In this document: positions 1-11,400 of the stretch, piece by piece
Numbering within the stretch: position 1 is the stretch's first letter
How the letters are laid out: every line of letters begins with the position of its first letter
Assembly (NCBI GenBank): GCA_020975725.1
Contig: QXJR01000012.1
Span: 186,001 to 250,000, forward strand
DNA: 64,000 nt
Reading direction: 5' to 3'
From: Picocystis sp. L7
Taxonomy: Eukaryota; Chlorophyta; Picocystophyceae; Picocystales; Picocystaceae
Translations under genes and position numbers: made by a program
Notes under the pieces: model-generated
The model's input: the letters and a program-made list of their open reading frames with translations, nothing else
Told to the model about the DNA's origin: nothing
Databases searched by the model: none

Positions 1-100
1 GAGGATGGGGTCTTGCCCTTCGGGTACGGTACCACGGGTCGCGTCCATCGCGCGTGTTGCGCCTTCGCGTCGCCTTCGCGATCGCAAGCGCTTCCACGCG

Positions 101-737
101 ATGGTGAGCCATCGCATGTCGATGCGAAAGCTGGGGAGAACCACCGCACATCGCCTCTCCATGCTCAGGTGCGCCGACGGGCCGCCTCCTGGCCTCGACT
201 AGGGTTGGCCGACGAGTGCGAAGCTGACGGCCATGACGGCGCGCAGGACGATGGTGTCGCAGCTGCTGGAACACGAGAGGATCAAAACCACACTCCCAAA
301 GGCCAAGGAACTGCGTCGAGTCGCAGACAAGATGGTCTCGCTTGGCAAGAAAGGCACGCTCCATTCCAGGAGACAGGCGGAACGCGTGGTGCGGGGAAAG
401 GAAGTCCTGCAGAAACTCTTCGGAGAGATGGCAGAACGATACAGGTGCGCGACTGCGACAAGAGGCGTCAGGAAAGGATGCTCGCGGACGAAACCGGTGT
501 GCTGACTCCACCTGTATGGCTCGTCCATTTCCTGTGGTGGGATTCTCCAGGGAACGAGAAGGTGGATACGTGCGGGTCCTGCATGCAGGCAGGAGGAACT
601 CGGACTCGGCACCCATGGCCTTCATCGAGTTCGTGGATCGTCCAGGAGAATTCAGGCCGGCCAGGCCACCGCGTGCGATGGCGCAGTCCTTTGCATCCTC
701 CGCACTCCCCAAGCTAGAGAAGGCCAACTCCCAATAA
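101..737 (+). CDS. MRPL17: Mitochondrial-type ribosomal protein bL17 (3 exons)
   Basis: Large-subunit ribosomal protein bL17 of an organellar, probably mitochondrial, ribosome. Exons are 101-168, 247-444 and 551-737; introns 169-246 and 445-550 have GTGCGC donors and GCGCAG/CTCCAG acceptors, and joining them keeps the frame. The first exon encodes [15 protein letters not shown], the second [20 protein letters not shown], and the third [20 protein letters not shown], all standard L17 blocks. The plant mitochondrial protein begins with a closely similar RKLGR..HRMSMLR segment from memory, which is why a mitochondrial role is preferred. The start is uncertain: in-frame ATGs lie at 5, 101, 116 and 122. 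The position-5 start would add an Arg-rich leader resembling a targeting peptide, but it lies at the window edge. Confidence 0.85.
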
Positions 738-738
738 A
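733..738 (+). terminator. AATAAA poly(A) signal overlapping L17 stop
   Basis: The stop codon TAA (735-737) of the L17 gene lies inside an AATAAA hexamer. A second AATAAA occurs at 787-792, at a more usual distance from the stop. The second is the more likely functional signal. Confidence 0.4.
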
Positions 739-1169
739 CGCCGGGACCCGAGAAGCATCGAAGGACGATCGCAGCTCATCCACATCAATAAAAGGATGCC
801 TGCTCGCCTAAGACATCGCAACCAGCTTTTTTTCATCCCGAAAGACCACTCCTGCTGCAGGTTTCAGAAAGCACTCGGGTGGGCTTTCGGTGGCACGGCC
901 ACGCGTTCGTTCCTCCACCGCCTCGGTACCATCCTGTTGGTCTTTTAGATGACATGTCATCCCTTCGGATCCGTCCTGCACGTCTTCTGCCGCTCCGCCA
1001 GTCCATCTCGTCCGAGAAGGCAATGGTCCATGCACTTGCCCTTCCTTTCCATCCACCACACCGACGAGAAGAAACTCCCGACATGCCTTGGACTTGGCAC
1101 TGGTGCTTCCATTCGCATTCGACGTCTGTGGACGTCGACTTGGGACGTCTTTCACAAGTGTGAAATCGT
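738..1169. other. Intergenic, L17 to POP5
   Basis: This is the 3' flank of L17 and the presumed promoter of POP5. Open frames on both strands here lack family motifs and overlap POP5 out of frame, so I see no gene in it beyond the poly(A) hexamer at 787-792. Confidence 0.5.
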
Positions 1170-1595
1170 ATGGTTCGCGTCAAGAACCGATACATGATGG
1201 TGCAGGTGAAGTGGAAACACGCCAATGGATGCCGAGAATGCCGTCCAAAGAGCCTGTGCGCGGCTCTGCAGCGGTGCATCCGACGGGAATGGGGAGAAAC
1301 GACCGACACCACGGCGGCCTGGAAGGTGCTCCGACTCGCCGACGCATCGACACAAGACAAGACGTGCGTGATCAAGTGCAAGAGGGAAGAATACGGCAAG
1401 GTGAAGCTAGCCGTGGAGACACTCAAAGAGGTGGGAGGATGGCCGGCCCATGCACGTGTTCTGAAAGTCAGCAGCGCCATGGAGAGGTGCACCAAAGCAG
1501 CCGCCACCAAGAAGAAAAGGAAACAGAACACAAGCACGCACACAGGTTCGGACAAGCTCGACCTTCGCCAGAAAGGGAAGAACAAAGAGAATTGA
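1170..1595 (+). CDS. POP5: RNase P/MRP protein subunit POP5
   Basis: POP5 is a small RNA-binding subunit shared by nuclear RNase P (tRNA 5' maturation) and RNase MRP (pre-rRNA cleavage). The 141-aa product opens with MVRVKNRYMMVQV, the characteristic POP5 N-terminus (MVRxKxRY). Later it has WKVLRLADASTQDKTCVIKC, matching the conserved strand near the middle of the family. A Lys-rich tail (KKKRKQ) follows. The length fits the family (about 140-165 aa) and no intron is needed. It is the first of several RNA-processing or ribosome-related genes in the window. The start is fixed by the conserved N-terminus. Confidence 0.82.
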   Translation: MVRVKNRYMMVQVKWKHANGCRECRPKSLCAALQRCIRREWGETTDTTAAWKVLRLADASTQDKTCVIKCKREEYGKVKLAVETLKEVGGWPAHARVLKVSSAMERCTKAAATKKKRKQNTSTHTGSDKLDLRQKGKNKEN

Positions 1596-2324
1596 ATGAA
1601 CGCTCAGGAACACACAAGGCGTGGTTGGATGCTCCAACAGCAGCACCGCTTTCTAAATACAAACGCAAACGGGTGCAACGGACGCCAAGGCTTCCGAGGA
1701 TGGGGACCAAACAATGCCGGTCGGATTTGAAAGGCCGGTCCTTGAATCAAGAGTGAGAATGCTACAGGTCACGACATGGTCATGGCTCAGCGAAGGACCA
1801 AGCAAGTCTGCAGCCACACGGCCATCGTGAGGAATGGCCAACCCGTTTTGGTCCGCGACGATCGCGAGAGAAGCACGGTTGATGATCCATGATACCGATA
1901 GTGGCAGAAGAAACGAGCTCTGCACTTGGGAAAAATCTCACAGGAGCACATGCAATGCACCATGCAGCACCTGATATCTAGTGCCGCTGTTCTACCTGCA
2001 CGGATTCACCACCATCCACATGTGCTACCAACCTTCACTGCAACGACGAACGGGGAATGCTAGCAAAAGTGCACCTCTGAAAATTCGATATTCACTTCAA
2101 GCGCTTCAACGCTCTATCATGTTCGTCCCAATCATGTTGTGCAATGCGAATCCTAGCATTCATCGTGCTTAAAATGGAACAAGAGGGCTGTGAACAAGTA
2201 GGGGGCAGGCGGTGCAACGTAGTTGGGAGCTGAGGAAAGCAGCAATTATCAAGCGAACGTACCTACCACTCGTTCTTCACTGCTGGAGCCCATCGACTTC
2301 AGTATACTGCATCCTCAATGCGTG
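1596..2324. other. Intergenic between convergent POP5 and rsmG
   Basis: About 730 bp between two convergent genes. No open frame with recognisable motifs, no tRNA-like cloverleaf and no repeat was seen. Confidence 0.5.
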
Positions 2325-3227
2325 TCAAAGCGGACGTTTGTTTGGGATACCCTCCCTCCTTGGATATTTCTCTGGAGTGGGGCGGACTTTATCTATGATG
2401 ACAACCGTGCGTGCTCCCTGTTCATACCGCGAGTCGACGTCGACCACTTCTTTCACCTGCCCACCAAGTAAGTCCACTGCGTCACGTGCACTTTCGATTT
2501 CCTCGTGTGGTTCTACCCCCTTTGCTGCAAATACAAATCCCCCCACGCGCACCAATGGCAAGCATAGCTCTGCCAACACGCGCGTATCGGCCACGGCACG
2601 TGCCACGGCAGCATCATAAGCTTCGCGGTGCTCCTCTTCCCGAGCGAAGCTCTCAGCACGGGCCTGGATAGCTCTGGTATTGTTCAATTGCAAATGGTGT
2701 GCTGCTTCCTGCACAAACGCGATCCGTTTGGCCTGGGCATCCATGAGGGTGAAGTTCCACTCTGGCCTTGCAACGGCCAGCACCAATCCGGGAAGTCCAG
2801 GACCGCATCCTACGTCCACCAGACGTGCATGTTTCACTCCCAAGTGCGCTTCCATGGCGGGAAGGAGCGCCAACGAGTCCAAAACATGGCGGGAGAACGA
2901 TTCTTCTGGGTCCCGGATGGCGCTCATGCCACGCGTGCGCGCCAGCGAGGTCGCAAAATCTCGCAGCCGTGACTGTGCGGATCCATCGAGCGACGCAAAT
3001 CGCGCTGCTGCGTCTCCTACGCGCGCGAGCGTCGCACGAGGTCGCACGGTCGTCGCCATGGCCGACACTTCCACCAATCGTCCATGCAGATAGAGTTTGT
3101 TCTCTCCAAGGGGGATGGGATTTGTCACGAGCTCCTCTCCTAGCAATCGACCATATGGAAACGGTGGCCCACACCAAAGACGATCTTGCTCCGTGGTGGC
3201 CATGGCCACGCAGGCGTGGCAGGTCAA
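2325..3227 (-). CDS. rsmG: Organellar RsmG/GidB-type 16S rRNA methyltransferase
   Basis: RsmG transfers a methyl group from SAM to N7 of a guanine in the 530 loop of bacterial-type small-subunit rRNA. In a eukaryote it should act in the plastid or mitochondrion. The SAM-binding signature VDVGCGPGLPGLVLAVARP is clear, preceded by the family segment MSAIRDPEESFSRHVLDSL and followed by FTLMDAQAKRIAFVQEAA. The C-terminal strands (VFAAKGVEPHEEIESA) also fit. The open frame is 300 aa. An internal ATG at 3059 (MATTVRPRATL) gives 244 aa, closer to bacterial RsmG; the upstream 56 residues could be a targeting sequence or non-coding. No intron is required. Confidence 0.85.
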   Translation of the reverse strand: MTCHACVAMATTEQDRLWCGPPFPYGRLLGEELVTNPIPLGENKLYLHGRLVEVSAMATTVRPRATLARVGDAAARFASLDGSAQSRLRDFATSLARTRGMSAIRDPEESFSRHVLDSLALLPAMEAHLGVKHARLVDVGCGPGLPGLVLAVARPEWNFTLMDAQAKRIAFVQEAAHHLQLNNTRAIQARAESFAREEEHREAYDAAVARAVADTRVLAELCLPLVRVGGFVFAAKGVEPHEEIESARDAVDLLGGQVKEVVDVDSRYEQGARTVVIIDKVRPTPEKYPRREGIPNKRPL

Positions 3228-3273
3228 TGCAATTGCCTGCGTCCAAGGAAGGACTCCCGCAAGAATGATGCAT

Positions 3274-5437
3274 GTTCGTAGGTCTTCACTACACGCGCCT
3301 TTCTCCTATGAAGCATGAATGGTGGATTTCGAATGGAAGGGGTGCCTCCAAAAAGGATTGACTCGACTCTGTCTCATGACGAAAATACAAAGATACGTAG
3401 GAAAATCTCAACTCACTGTATCGACAAAGCGCGATTTTCCTTGCAAGACCTTTCAATTAGACAACACAGGTCAACACTTCCAAGAGTCTCTATCACTTCC
3501 ACAACTAGGTGAATCCATCCCTTCCGAATACTCATGACGTCGCAAGTAGCTCCAGGGGAAGAATTCACCAAGTTGCGTAACACCAATTCCTACCCTCTCT
3601 CAAAAGCTAGCCCGTTTTCCACTAGGTCAATTGACCTTCGAAGCCAACGTCAAGATTGGCCTCCTCTACATAAGGCCTTGGGAATTACCATTTTTACGGC
3701 CAAGTTCAAGCTTATTGGGTGCGGGTCGAAAAGGCGAGTGGATTCTGGCACCCGTGCCTCCCCTTTAGAAATTCATGCCAACTTTTCCCTTGAAGCCGCT
3801 TGAGCGACCATGAGGAACGGTGCCTATGGTCACGGCCATGAAGATGAAATTGGAAAACCCTCTTTTACTCGGTTAACTAAGACGAATGATATTTGTCTAT
3901 AAGTGGTGCCACGGGAGCAACCTGCTAGGAGCCAGTCACCTCATCTTATGCAATGTTGAAGGGAAGGGGCAAGAGAGCAATCGGGTCTGAACGAGTGTAT
4001 CAAAAAGACGCATACCTTGCAATAAAGAGGACTTGGATGGAACGGTGGTGAACATCATCGTATGGAATGCATCCATAAAAAGCGGATGTAAACCGTGCAC
4101 GTTGTGCTCCCTTGTCCGGACGATTGAAGAATTTGATGCAATGACGGAAATGTATGGAAATGATTGATACGTTTGTCATATCCCTTTCAATTTCTCCTTG
4201 GGCTAGGTACATTTCATTTCATAATCGACATGATAACCTACTTGTTGAACTTGCCTGTTGTGGTAGCTGTCCACTTCAATCGACTCGAGACATTTATGGA
4301 TAGGTCGATGCCTTGTCATCCTTAGACAAGGAAGCTCGAGCTATGTTGAAGCCTTTCGTTGAGACACAAAGGTTCTATGCAAGGATTGACTTTGCACACT
4401 CGCACTCCTTCAAACAAAAAGCTTGAAAACAAGCGTTGGGGAAGAAGAGTTAAAGATCTGACTACTCTTTTCGTCTTATGGGGGAGTGGAAAGCTCCTTA
4501 TCCGCTAGGAACAAACGACTTGCCAACCACCAAGTATATGGGAGGATAGCGTGCGGAGAAGCATGAATCATGTTGGAAGGAGTGGACACTCTAGAATCAT
4601 CTGACTATCGTACAAGCAGCAAAGGCTTATGTGCGAGAGGTGATCAATGTGTGGAAGGATAGATTGAGCAAAGGTTTTTTCAATACATCGTTCCCTCTTT
4701 CTACTTCAGATAGATGGAAATCTTTTGTTTACATGTGTCCAGATTAAGGGGGGTCAAGCTGAGACGGTGTTGAGGACGAGGCAAAATTGGGGCTACACAA
4801 AAACACAAGAATGACGGTCGCACGTACGTTGATTGGTAGTGCACGAGTGAGCAAGGAAATTCTGAGAGCACCTATGCAAGCGCAGGCCTTGGTATGCTTT
4901 GGGATCAAGAACATGAGCTTGCTCAATTACCTAGAAGACCAAGACACTGGATTTGTTTACGTGGTTGAGGTGGTTGATAGGTTTTTGATGCCAAAAACGA
5001 GCCGTATTTATCGGACATAGTAGTGGTCTGTTCGAATTGACTTGGGCCAAGTCATGACAACATAGGAGATATCATGGTGTAATTCCGCTGATGCTTGTAA
5101 GAGATTCTCAACACATAATTCAACGTGGCACGGGAGATCCCTTTTTTGCAACGAAGGAAGAGAGATCACCTGCCCCTAGGAAATCTACACACACAAGCCC
5201 CCAACCTGGAAGGCCCAAGATGATGAACTACTTCAAGAAAATACCTGACAGTGCAAAGCGAAACTGTGCTAAGCTAAAGAAACTGCACATGCAGCTAGGA
5301 TATGGGGCGGCACAGTGTCTCACCTTGTCCGCCTGTTAATGGTCCATGCACGACTAGTGATGAAAGGTCTAAGGACAGGTTGAAAGGTGAAAGACTGATC
5401 AGGCTAGTATCACCTGCCATAGGACATGGTTCGAATG
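3274..5437. other. Gene-free region of about 2.2 kb
   Basis: No convincing coding region: all frames are short and interrupted, and none matches a family I recognise. By eye the segment is more AT-rich than the flanking genes. I looked for transposase and reverse-transcriptase motifs and found none. It could be a long intergenic region, a degraded element, or 3' flank of MDN1. Confidence 0.5.
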
Positions 5438-5443
5438 TTTATT
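5438..5443 (-). terminator. AATAAA poly(A) signal of MDN1
   Basis: TTTATT on the plus strand reads AATAAA on the minus strand, about 25 bp beyond the MDN1 stop codon (5471-5469), a sensible distance for a poly(A) signal. Confidence 0.45.
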
Positions 5444-5468
5444 CTTTACATACTTTGTGCAATCTTAC

Positions 5469-8400
5469 TCATCCAAGGCAACATTCAAACCACTGCCGCA
5501 AGAGGTCAGCCAAAGTTTGAGGAAGAGATGCAGTTTCAGTGAGTACAATGTAGTACGGAAAAGGGAAGCTATCCATGTACTTTTGAAACACTGGTCGCCC
5601 ATCCTCAAACGATACACTCTGCATATCCATGACAGAGTTGCTTGGACTATCGAGCACGATAAACGCGAGAAGCAAACCCTTATTTTCCATCATCTGTCTA
5701 ACTTTCCGCTGTAATGACTCTTTCTCGTGAAAGTGACCATCAGCAATAATCAGCACGAGCTGCTGAAGCTGTGCACTGTAGCCAGCATCTACCCTATCAC
5801 GTGCATTCTGCAGCAAATCATCCAAAAATGACAAAAGCTCACCAGCAGGTTTATCTGCAATGGTATTGTCCTGATCGAAGCAAAATCCATCCTCCAACAT
5901 TCTGATGCCACATTGTTGTGTGAAGGGTTGATCAAGAGGATGCTTTAATTCGACGCCCCTGCCTCCGCCCCAACTCACTATTCCAAGCTCCCCCACATCC
6001 AAGCGCGAAAGGGCAGTTGCAATTAGGGCCACAGATTCTAGAGCAAAGTGTGCACAGTGGTTCTGAGTCATAGACATGGAATCATCTATAGCCATGACTA
6101 CCTGGTAGTTTCGTTTATCTGGCTTTGTACGCCGCATCCAGATCTTATCTTTCTTATATTTGCTTGCTATGTAGGATATCACTTTCCTCATGTTTATTCT
6201 TTTACCTGTTTTGTATTCTCCACCCAGCTTACTGGCAACAGTTGGCTCCAGCAAGAGACGGAGTTGCTCCACAAGCTCCCCTGATATATGACTGGACAGG
6301 TGCTCATACCTCATCCAACGCTCAACTCCGGCATTTTGTCTCGGCTGATGAGTTTCTGGGATGGTTGGTGCTTCTGCTTCAGTCCGCTTGCCCTCTGTTT
6401 CAGCGTCTGTCCACTCAGTTCCCTCTACTCTATACCTCTCTTTTGCCAATGAGCTAACATGACTGTTTTTTCCATCCCCTACGGAATTGTGCATTTCGAC
6501 CTTCTTTCCGGCATCTTCTCTTCCATCAAAATCTTCACGCTCTGTCTCCATCTGCACATCGATTCGGCTTTCTTCCTCCCAACGTGATGGCAAGTGCTTC
6601 GGATTGACAGCATCCGGCTCATCTCCATCTTTTGCTGTGTCAACCACACGGTCTGTTGCACCTTCCTGCATTTCAACGTGCTGTTCTTCAGTAGCTGCTG
6701 CTAGAGCAGCTGATTGTACGCCTTCTCCAACCTCGCCCTCGTGCTGCTCGAATTCATACTCCATGCCTTCAGCACCCTCTCCATTTAAGGACTCTGGATC
6801 TCCGACTTCATCGTCATTCTCTCCATCTGCTGCTAAGCGCCTCACCCACTCCTTAAGGGCATCTGCTAGTGTTCTGCATGCATTGGTGCGCTCTTCCTGC
6901 GGTTTTTGTGCACGCGCATCGGCTTCTTCAGCTTCCTTGTTGGGCTTACCTCCAACTGTTGGACCGTGAGTGAGATCCGTGTCCTCTTCCAGGTGATAAT
7001 CAGGTTTCTCATCCTCCTGATCAAGCAACGACTCTTCCTGAACTTGATTGTCCTGCAACTTGGAATGCTGGTTTGGCTGAAATGAACCATCAGGCCTTGA
7101 ATTTTCTGCTTGGTTCTCAGGCATGGCAGATTGCGGCAACCCTGCAGTTGACGGCAGCTCGTCATCTCTATTCTGATGACAAGTTTGCACTTCCTCGGGT
7201 ACCTGTGAAGTTGCGATTAAGTTCTCATCCATCTCATTGATATTCTTGTCGCCATCACCTTCGTCCTCAATATCCTTCTCTCCACAGGGTTCTTCGCCAG
7301 CTTCTTGATCAGAAAAAGTCCCAGCATCATCTTGAAGAGTGTCTTTTCTCTCCTCCTCACTGTCTTCTTGAACTGCATCATTGGTCAGAGCCTCATCTGG
7401 ATTTCCTTTGTCAGGATCTTTCTCTTCACCCTCAGGGGAATCCTCTTCTCCATCTCCATCACCACCGTCTTGGTCGCCGTCGAGTGCCATATCATCTGGT
7501 AGCTCGAATTCTTCTTCTGCTTCAATATCAAAGTTGTTTGGAGGAGCATCGTCATGGTCCCTTGGAGTTTCCTGAGAAAATGACTGTTCCTCCTCACCGT
7601 GGTCACTTTCCTCCATTGCATTCTCATGGTTCTTTGATTTATCCTGATTGTCCTCCTCGACACCTTCCTCATCCATAGCTCCCCTCAAGTCCAGATCTCC
7701 TTTGGGTTCTTCCACAGTACCCCCATCCCCTTCCTGAGGATTCGACCCATCAGGCTTGTCATCATCCCCCCACATCCTTTCATCTACATCTTCACCAGAA
7801 TCAAAGTCACCCAGCTGCTTGTCCAGCTGCTCCTCTTCCTCTTGGTCATCCTCTTCATCCTCCTCACCTCCGCTGACATCGCCCAGTTCACCAGCAAAGT
7901 CTTGCTCCATCTCAATGCCCTTCGCTTCATCTTTCTCATTGTTGTCAGCATCTTCTTCCTCTACCTTGTCCTCAATATCATTATTGCCGAGGACCTGGTC
8001 TTCATTTTCAATTTCGTCACTGACATCTTTGGCACCTTTGCCCTCCCCAACTCCTGTCCCTGCTATCTCCTTGGTTTTACCAGAATCAATGGCCTTTGTG
8101 GACTCTTCCAGTGGACCACAGTAGCCATTCTTAAGCACTTCAACAAAACAGGATAAAGCAATGTATCCCAACTTTGCCGTTGCTTTGTGCAGGTGCAAAT
8201 GCTCCGAGAAAAGTGTTTCATACGAGACCAGTAGAGTTCTGAACAAGGGAAGACTCTGTTGCAATTGTAACCGTATTGAGCGTTTGTTCGGTTCAAAATC
8301 ATGGTTTCCATATGCATAAACCACCAAAGACTTCAGCCGCTGCATGATCGAAGTTAAGTGATGACTTTCAAGCAGACTTTGCAGCTGCTCCACGGTACCT

Positions 8401-11400
8401 GGGAGTGAGCTTTTCTTGGCTTCGTCATCTTCCTTCCCATGGTGAGAAAGATATCTCACTGCTTTTTGCGACCAGAGCAGCGCGTCTCTGATACAGTTGT
8501 TCAGACTTTGAAGCTGCTCATCTTGGCTTGAATCAAGATCAGAGTGCTTCTCCATATCTGCGACAATTTTGTGCAGCAAACTTCGAGGGTGGAGTTGTAA
8601 CCATATCTCTTCCACTCTTGCAATGAGAAGATCTATGCCAGGCACATACACGTCTTTCTGCTTTGATGCCTCTACCACCTGCTTCAGCCGCATAAACTCC
8701 TTGCTCAACCTATGTGTAACTCCATGGACTTTGCCGAGATTATGGGAGAATACTGGCAGAGCACACTCTTGCAACAAACACTGCAGTTGCACTTGTTCCC
8801 ATTCATCGACAAATACACGGAGGGCAGCCTTGACTTGTTGCAATGCGAAATCTACCGCTTCAAAGGCTGATTTCCTCTCCGTAACATCTTCTAAACCAAT
8901 CAATTCATGCAGTAGGCAAGCAAAATCAGCAACGGAAGTATACGCAGCATACATTTCCTGAATAGGATCTTTGCATGTTTCCTCTACCTCTTGACAATGT
9001 TGTTCGCTCCTTTCTGTACCTGTCATCATTGGCAGTTGTGAAATGCTGCCCACACACTGTCGAAGGAGCAAGAGCTGTTTGCCATGTTGCGAAACCCCCC
9101 TCCTTTGCACCCCCTGAAGATGGACAAGCTGGTCTGCAAATGAGAGACCACTTTCGATTTCCTCTGGGGAGAGGTCCGTGCTAGCATTATCTTCCAAATC
9201 AAACACTTGCTGTACAAATGCTTGAGACTTATAAAAGTATTCGTCCAATTTGCACGGAGATACATTGCTGCTCGCATCACTAAAAGGACATTCAGCAATT
9301 GGGGGAACTAGTGTCCACGACAAAGAGTTCTTGCATTTATAATTCATCTGACGCCTCGACAGGCCAAGGTCACGAAAGGCATGCAAAAAATCTGTCAATG
9401 CTTTCTTTTTGCGCTGCTTTGTTGCCTTCTGATCTTTCTGTAGGAGATAAACCTGGTTGGCCAGGGTTGAGCTTAAAATCTCGAGGGATTCTGCGATACT
9501 GGATGGACCTTCTTGCGCAACAAAAGAATCCCGAAAGTGTCGAACCATAGCCTTTGTCAGTGCAGGGACTCGGGGCAAATAGTCGAACAACATCTCATCT
9601 TGGGCATCAACAGGGCAAGGAGTTTCCAACAGAAGAGTCTCTGTAAGTCTGGCCGCACCCACTTCCCAGTGTTTACTTCCCTCTGGTGCAGCCTTTGCAT
9701 TCCCCATTTCATCTGTTGTAGGTTCGGCTACTTCCATGGGGAGAGAACATTCACAAGAAATATTCACAATCCCCGTTGCTCCCTTGTCTTCCTCAACAAT
9801 GCATGGAAAAGGAAGAGACAGCACATCCTGAAACTTGCGACATAGCCTGTGTATTGTACGCGAAGATTTGTCTGCTGATTCTTTCAAGGCATAGTATCCC
9901 CGGTCCTCCCACCGGGTAAGCTTGATAAATTCCAGCATTTCTTTCTCAATCTTCTCCTTATGGCCACATATGTACTCCTCCACTTTACTTTCGTACTGAC
10001 TGAAGAAGTTTTGAATGTTTGAAAGTGAAGTATGAAGTAGCTCCCGGCGGTGTCTGCTGCCAGTTCCGACAACTTCGTGTCCATGAGTACGCTGAATCTG
10101 ATCTTGGAAGGCCGTTAAATATGCTATCCTTGCTTTGAATTGTCCAACCGTAGATGCCATGACGAACTCCTGTAGGCTGCTAGTCACGTCAATAGGTTCT
10201 ACATCACCATCCAAGACCGAGTTAATAACCCCAAGAAGATGGAGCCAGGACTCATGAGATAGAATGATCTGCCTCCTTGCTGTGTATTCCAAAGCTTGCC
10301 TCCAAGAATGCAGCTCGAGTTTCCGCCAACGCCTAGCTAGTGCAGCCAATTGAACTATCTCATCCCGCAAAGAAACATAACTAGCAGCTGATTCTTCCCA
10401 AATCTGTGTCCTCGATATAAGAAGTTCCAGTCCAGTAGAGAATGACTTGAGAGGAAGTGACAACTTGATACCCAGTAGTCTCGTACAGAAAAGGTCAAGT
10501 TCCAAGAGCACTGCGTTCTCAGGCCATTCTTTCAGCAATGAGTGGATCTTTCCTCGCAGACGAGAAACAGGGGTTTTCACAAGAGAGGCCTCTGCAGGAT
10601 TACTATCGTGATGAAAATCAGGCAAGCTCTCTGTACTATTCATCAGCGATGCGTCTTCGAATGGCAAAACCTGGTACCCTTTCAGATCCCGGCAGAGCTT
10701 CATCAAGTGACCAGCTAAACAAGGTGCAAAGTTGTCGAGGTTTCCCTCATTTGAGGTTTCCAAGATGTCCATGGCTACCTTGTAATTAGCCTCGAACGAT
10801 GGCACACGGAGACAGTTGTCATGTAGAGTGTCAGATCTTTCTTGACTGAATATTAGGCTGTGAAACCGAATCACCTCTGACAGACATCCGCCCTCGAAGA
10901 AAGCCTTCAGTGATTCCTTTTCGCTCTTTCTGTGCAAAAGGTCTTCCGTCGATGATTTGCTACCAGTCACTCCAGGATCATCGAGGTCAGGAACTTCCTT
11001 GGCCAGATCTTCAAATAACTCATGATGATCTGGAAACCTTTTCCTGAGTTCCTCCTCCTCATTCCCTGATTCATTCAATGGATTGATAGACAGCCCCTTG
11101 TATTTGAATATCACACTTGCTTCTTGTTCTTCAGCCTCCAGATGCTCTTTCAATTCTCGCCAAAGAGAATGTATTTCTTTTAAAAGTGACTCGACAAGTT
11201 GAATATGCATATTGTGCAAACCAACGCGGCATCGTCCAGACAGTGCAACCCACCTCAATGAAGCAACCAAAGCCGCCATTTTCCTTCCAAGGTTGGTCTG
11301 GCGAGCTACAGAACCCCCAGGAGCCCTGTTCTCACCCCCACAGATTGCAAATTCCTCAATAGGCAATGAACACAGAGTACGTACGTGAGTATAGTCATAA

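Noticed and set aside
833-1585. 250-aa minus-strand frame over POP5
   Set aside because: No motif; the plus strand encodes POP5 with its diagnostic N-terminus.
3274-5437. hAT or other transposase remnant
   Set aside because: Frames were read for transposase, zinc-finger and dimerisation motifs; none was recognisable.
6487-8124. Ser-rich plus-strand frames opposite MDN1
   Set aside because: They are the antisense of the Asp/Glu-rich midasin segment, whose complementary codons read as Ser/Leu/Phe.
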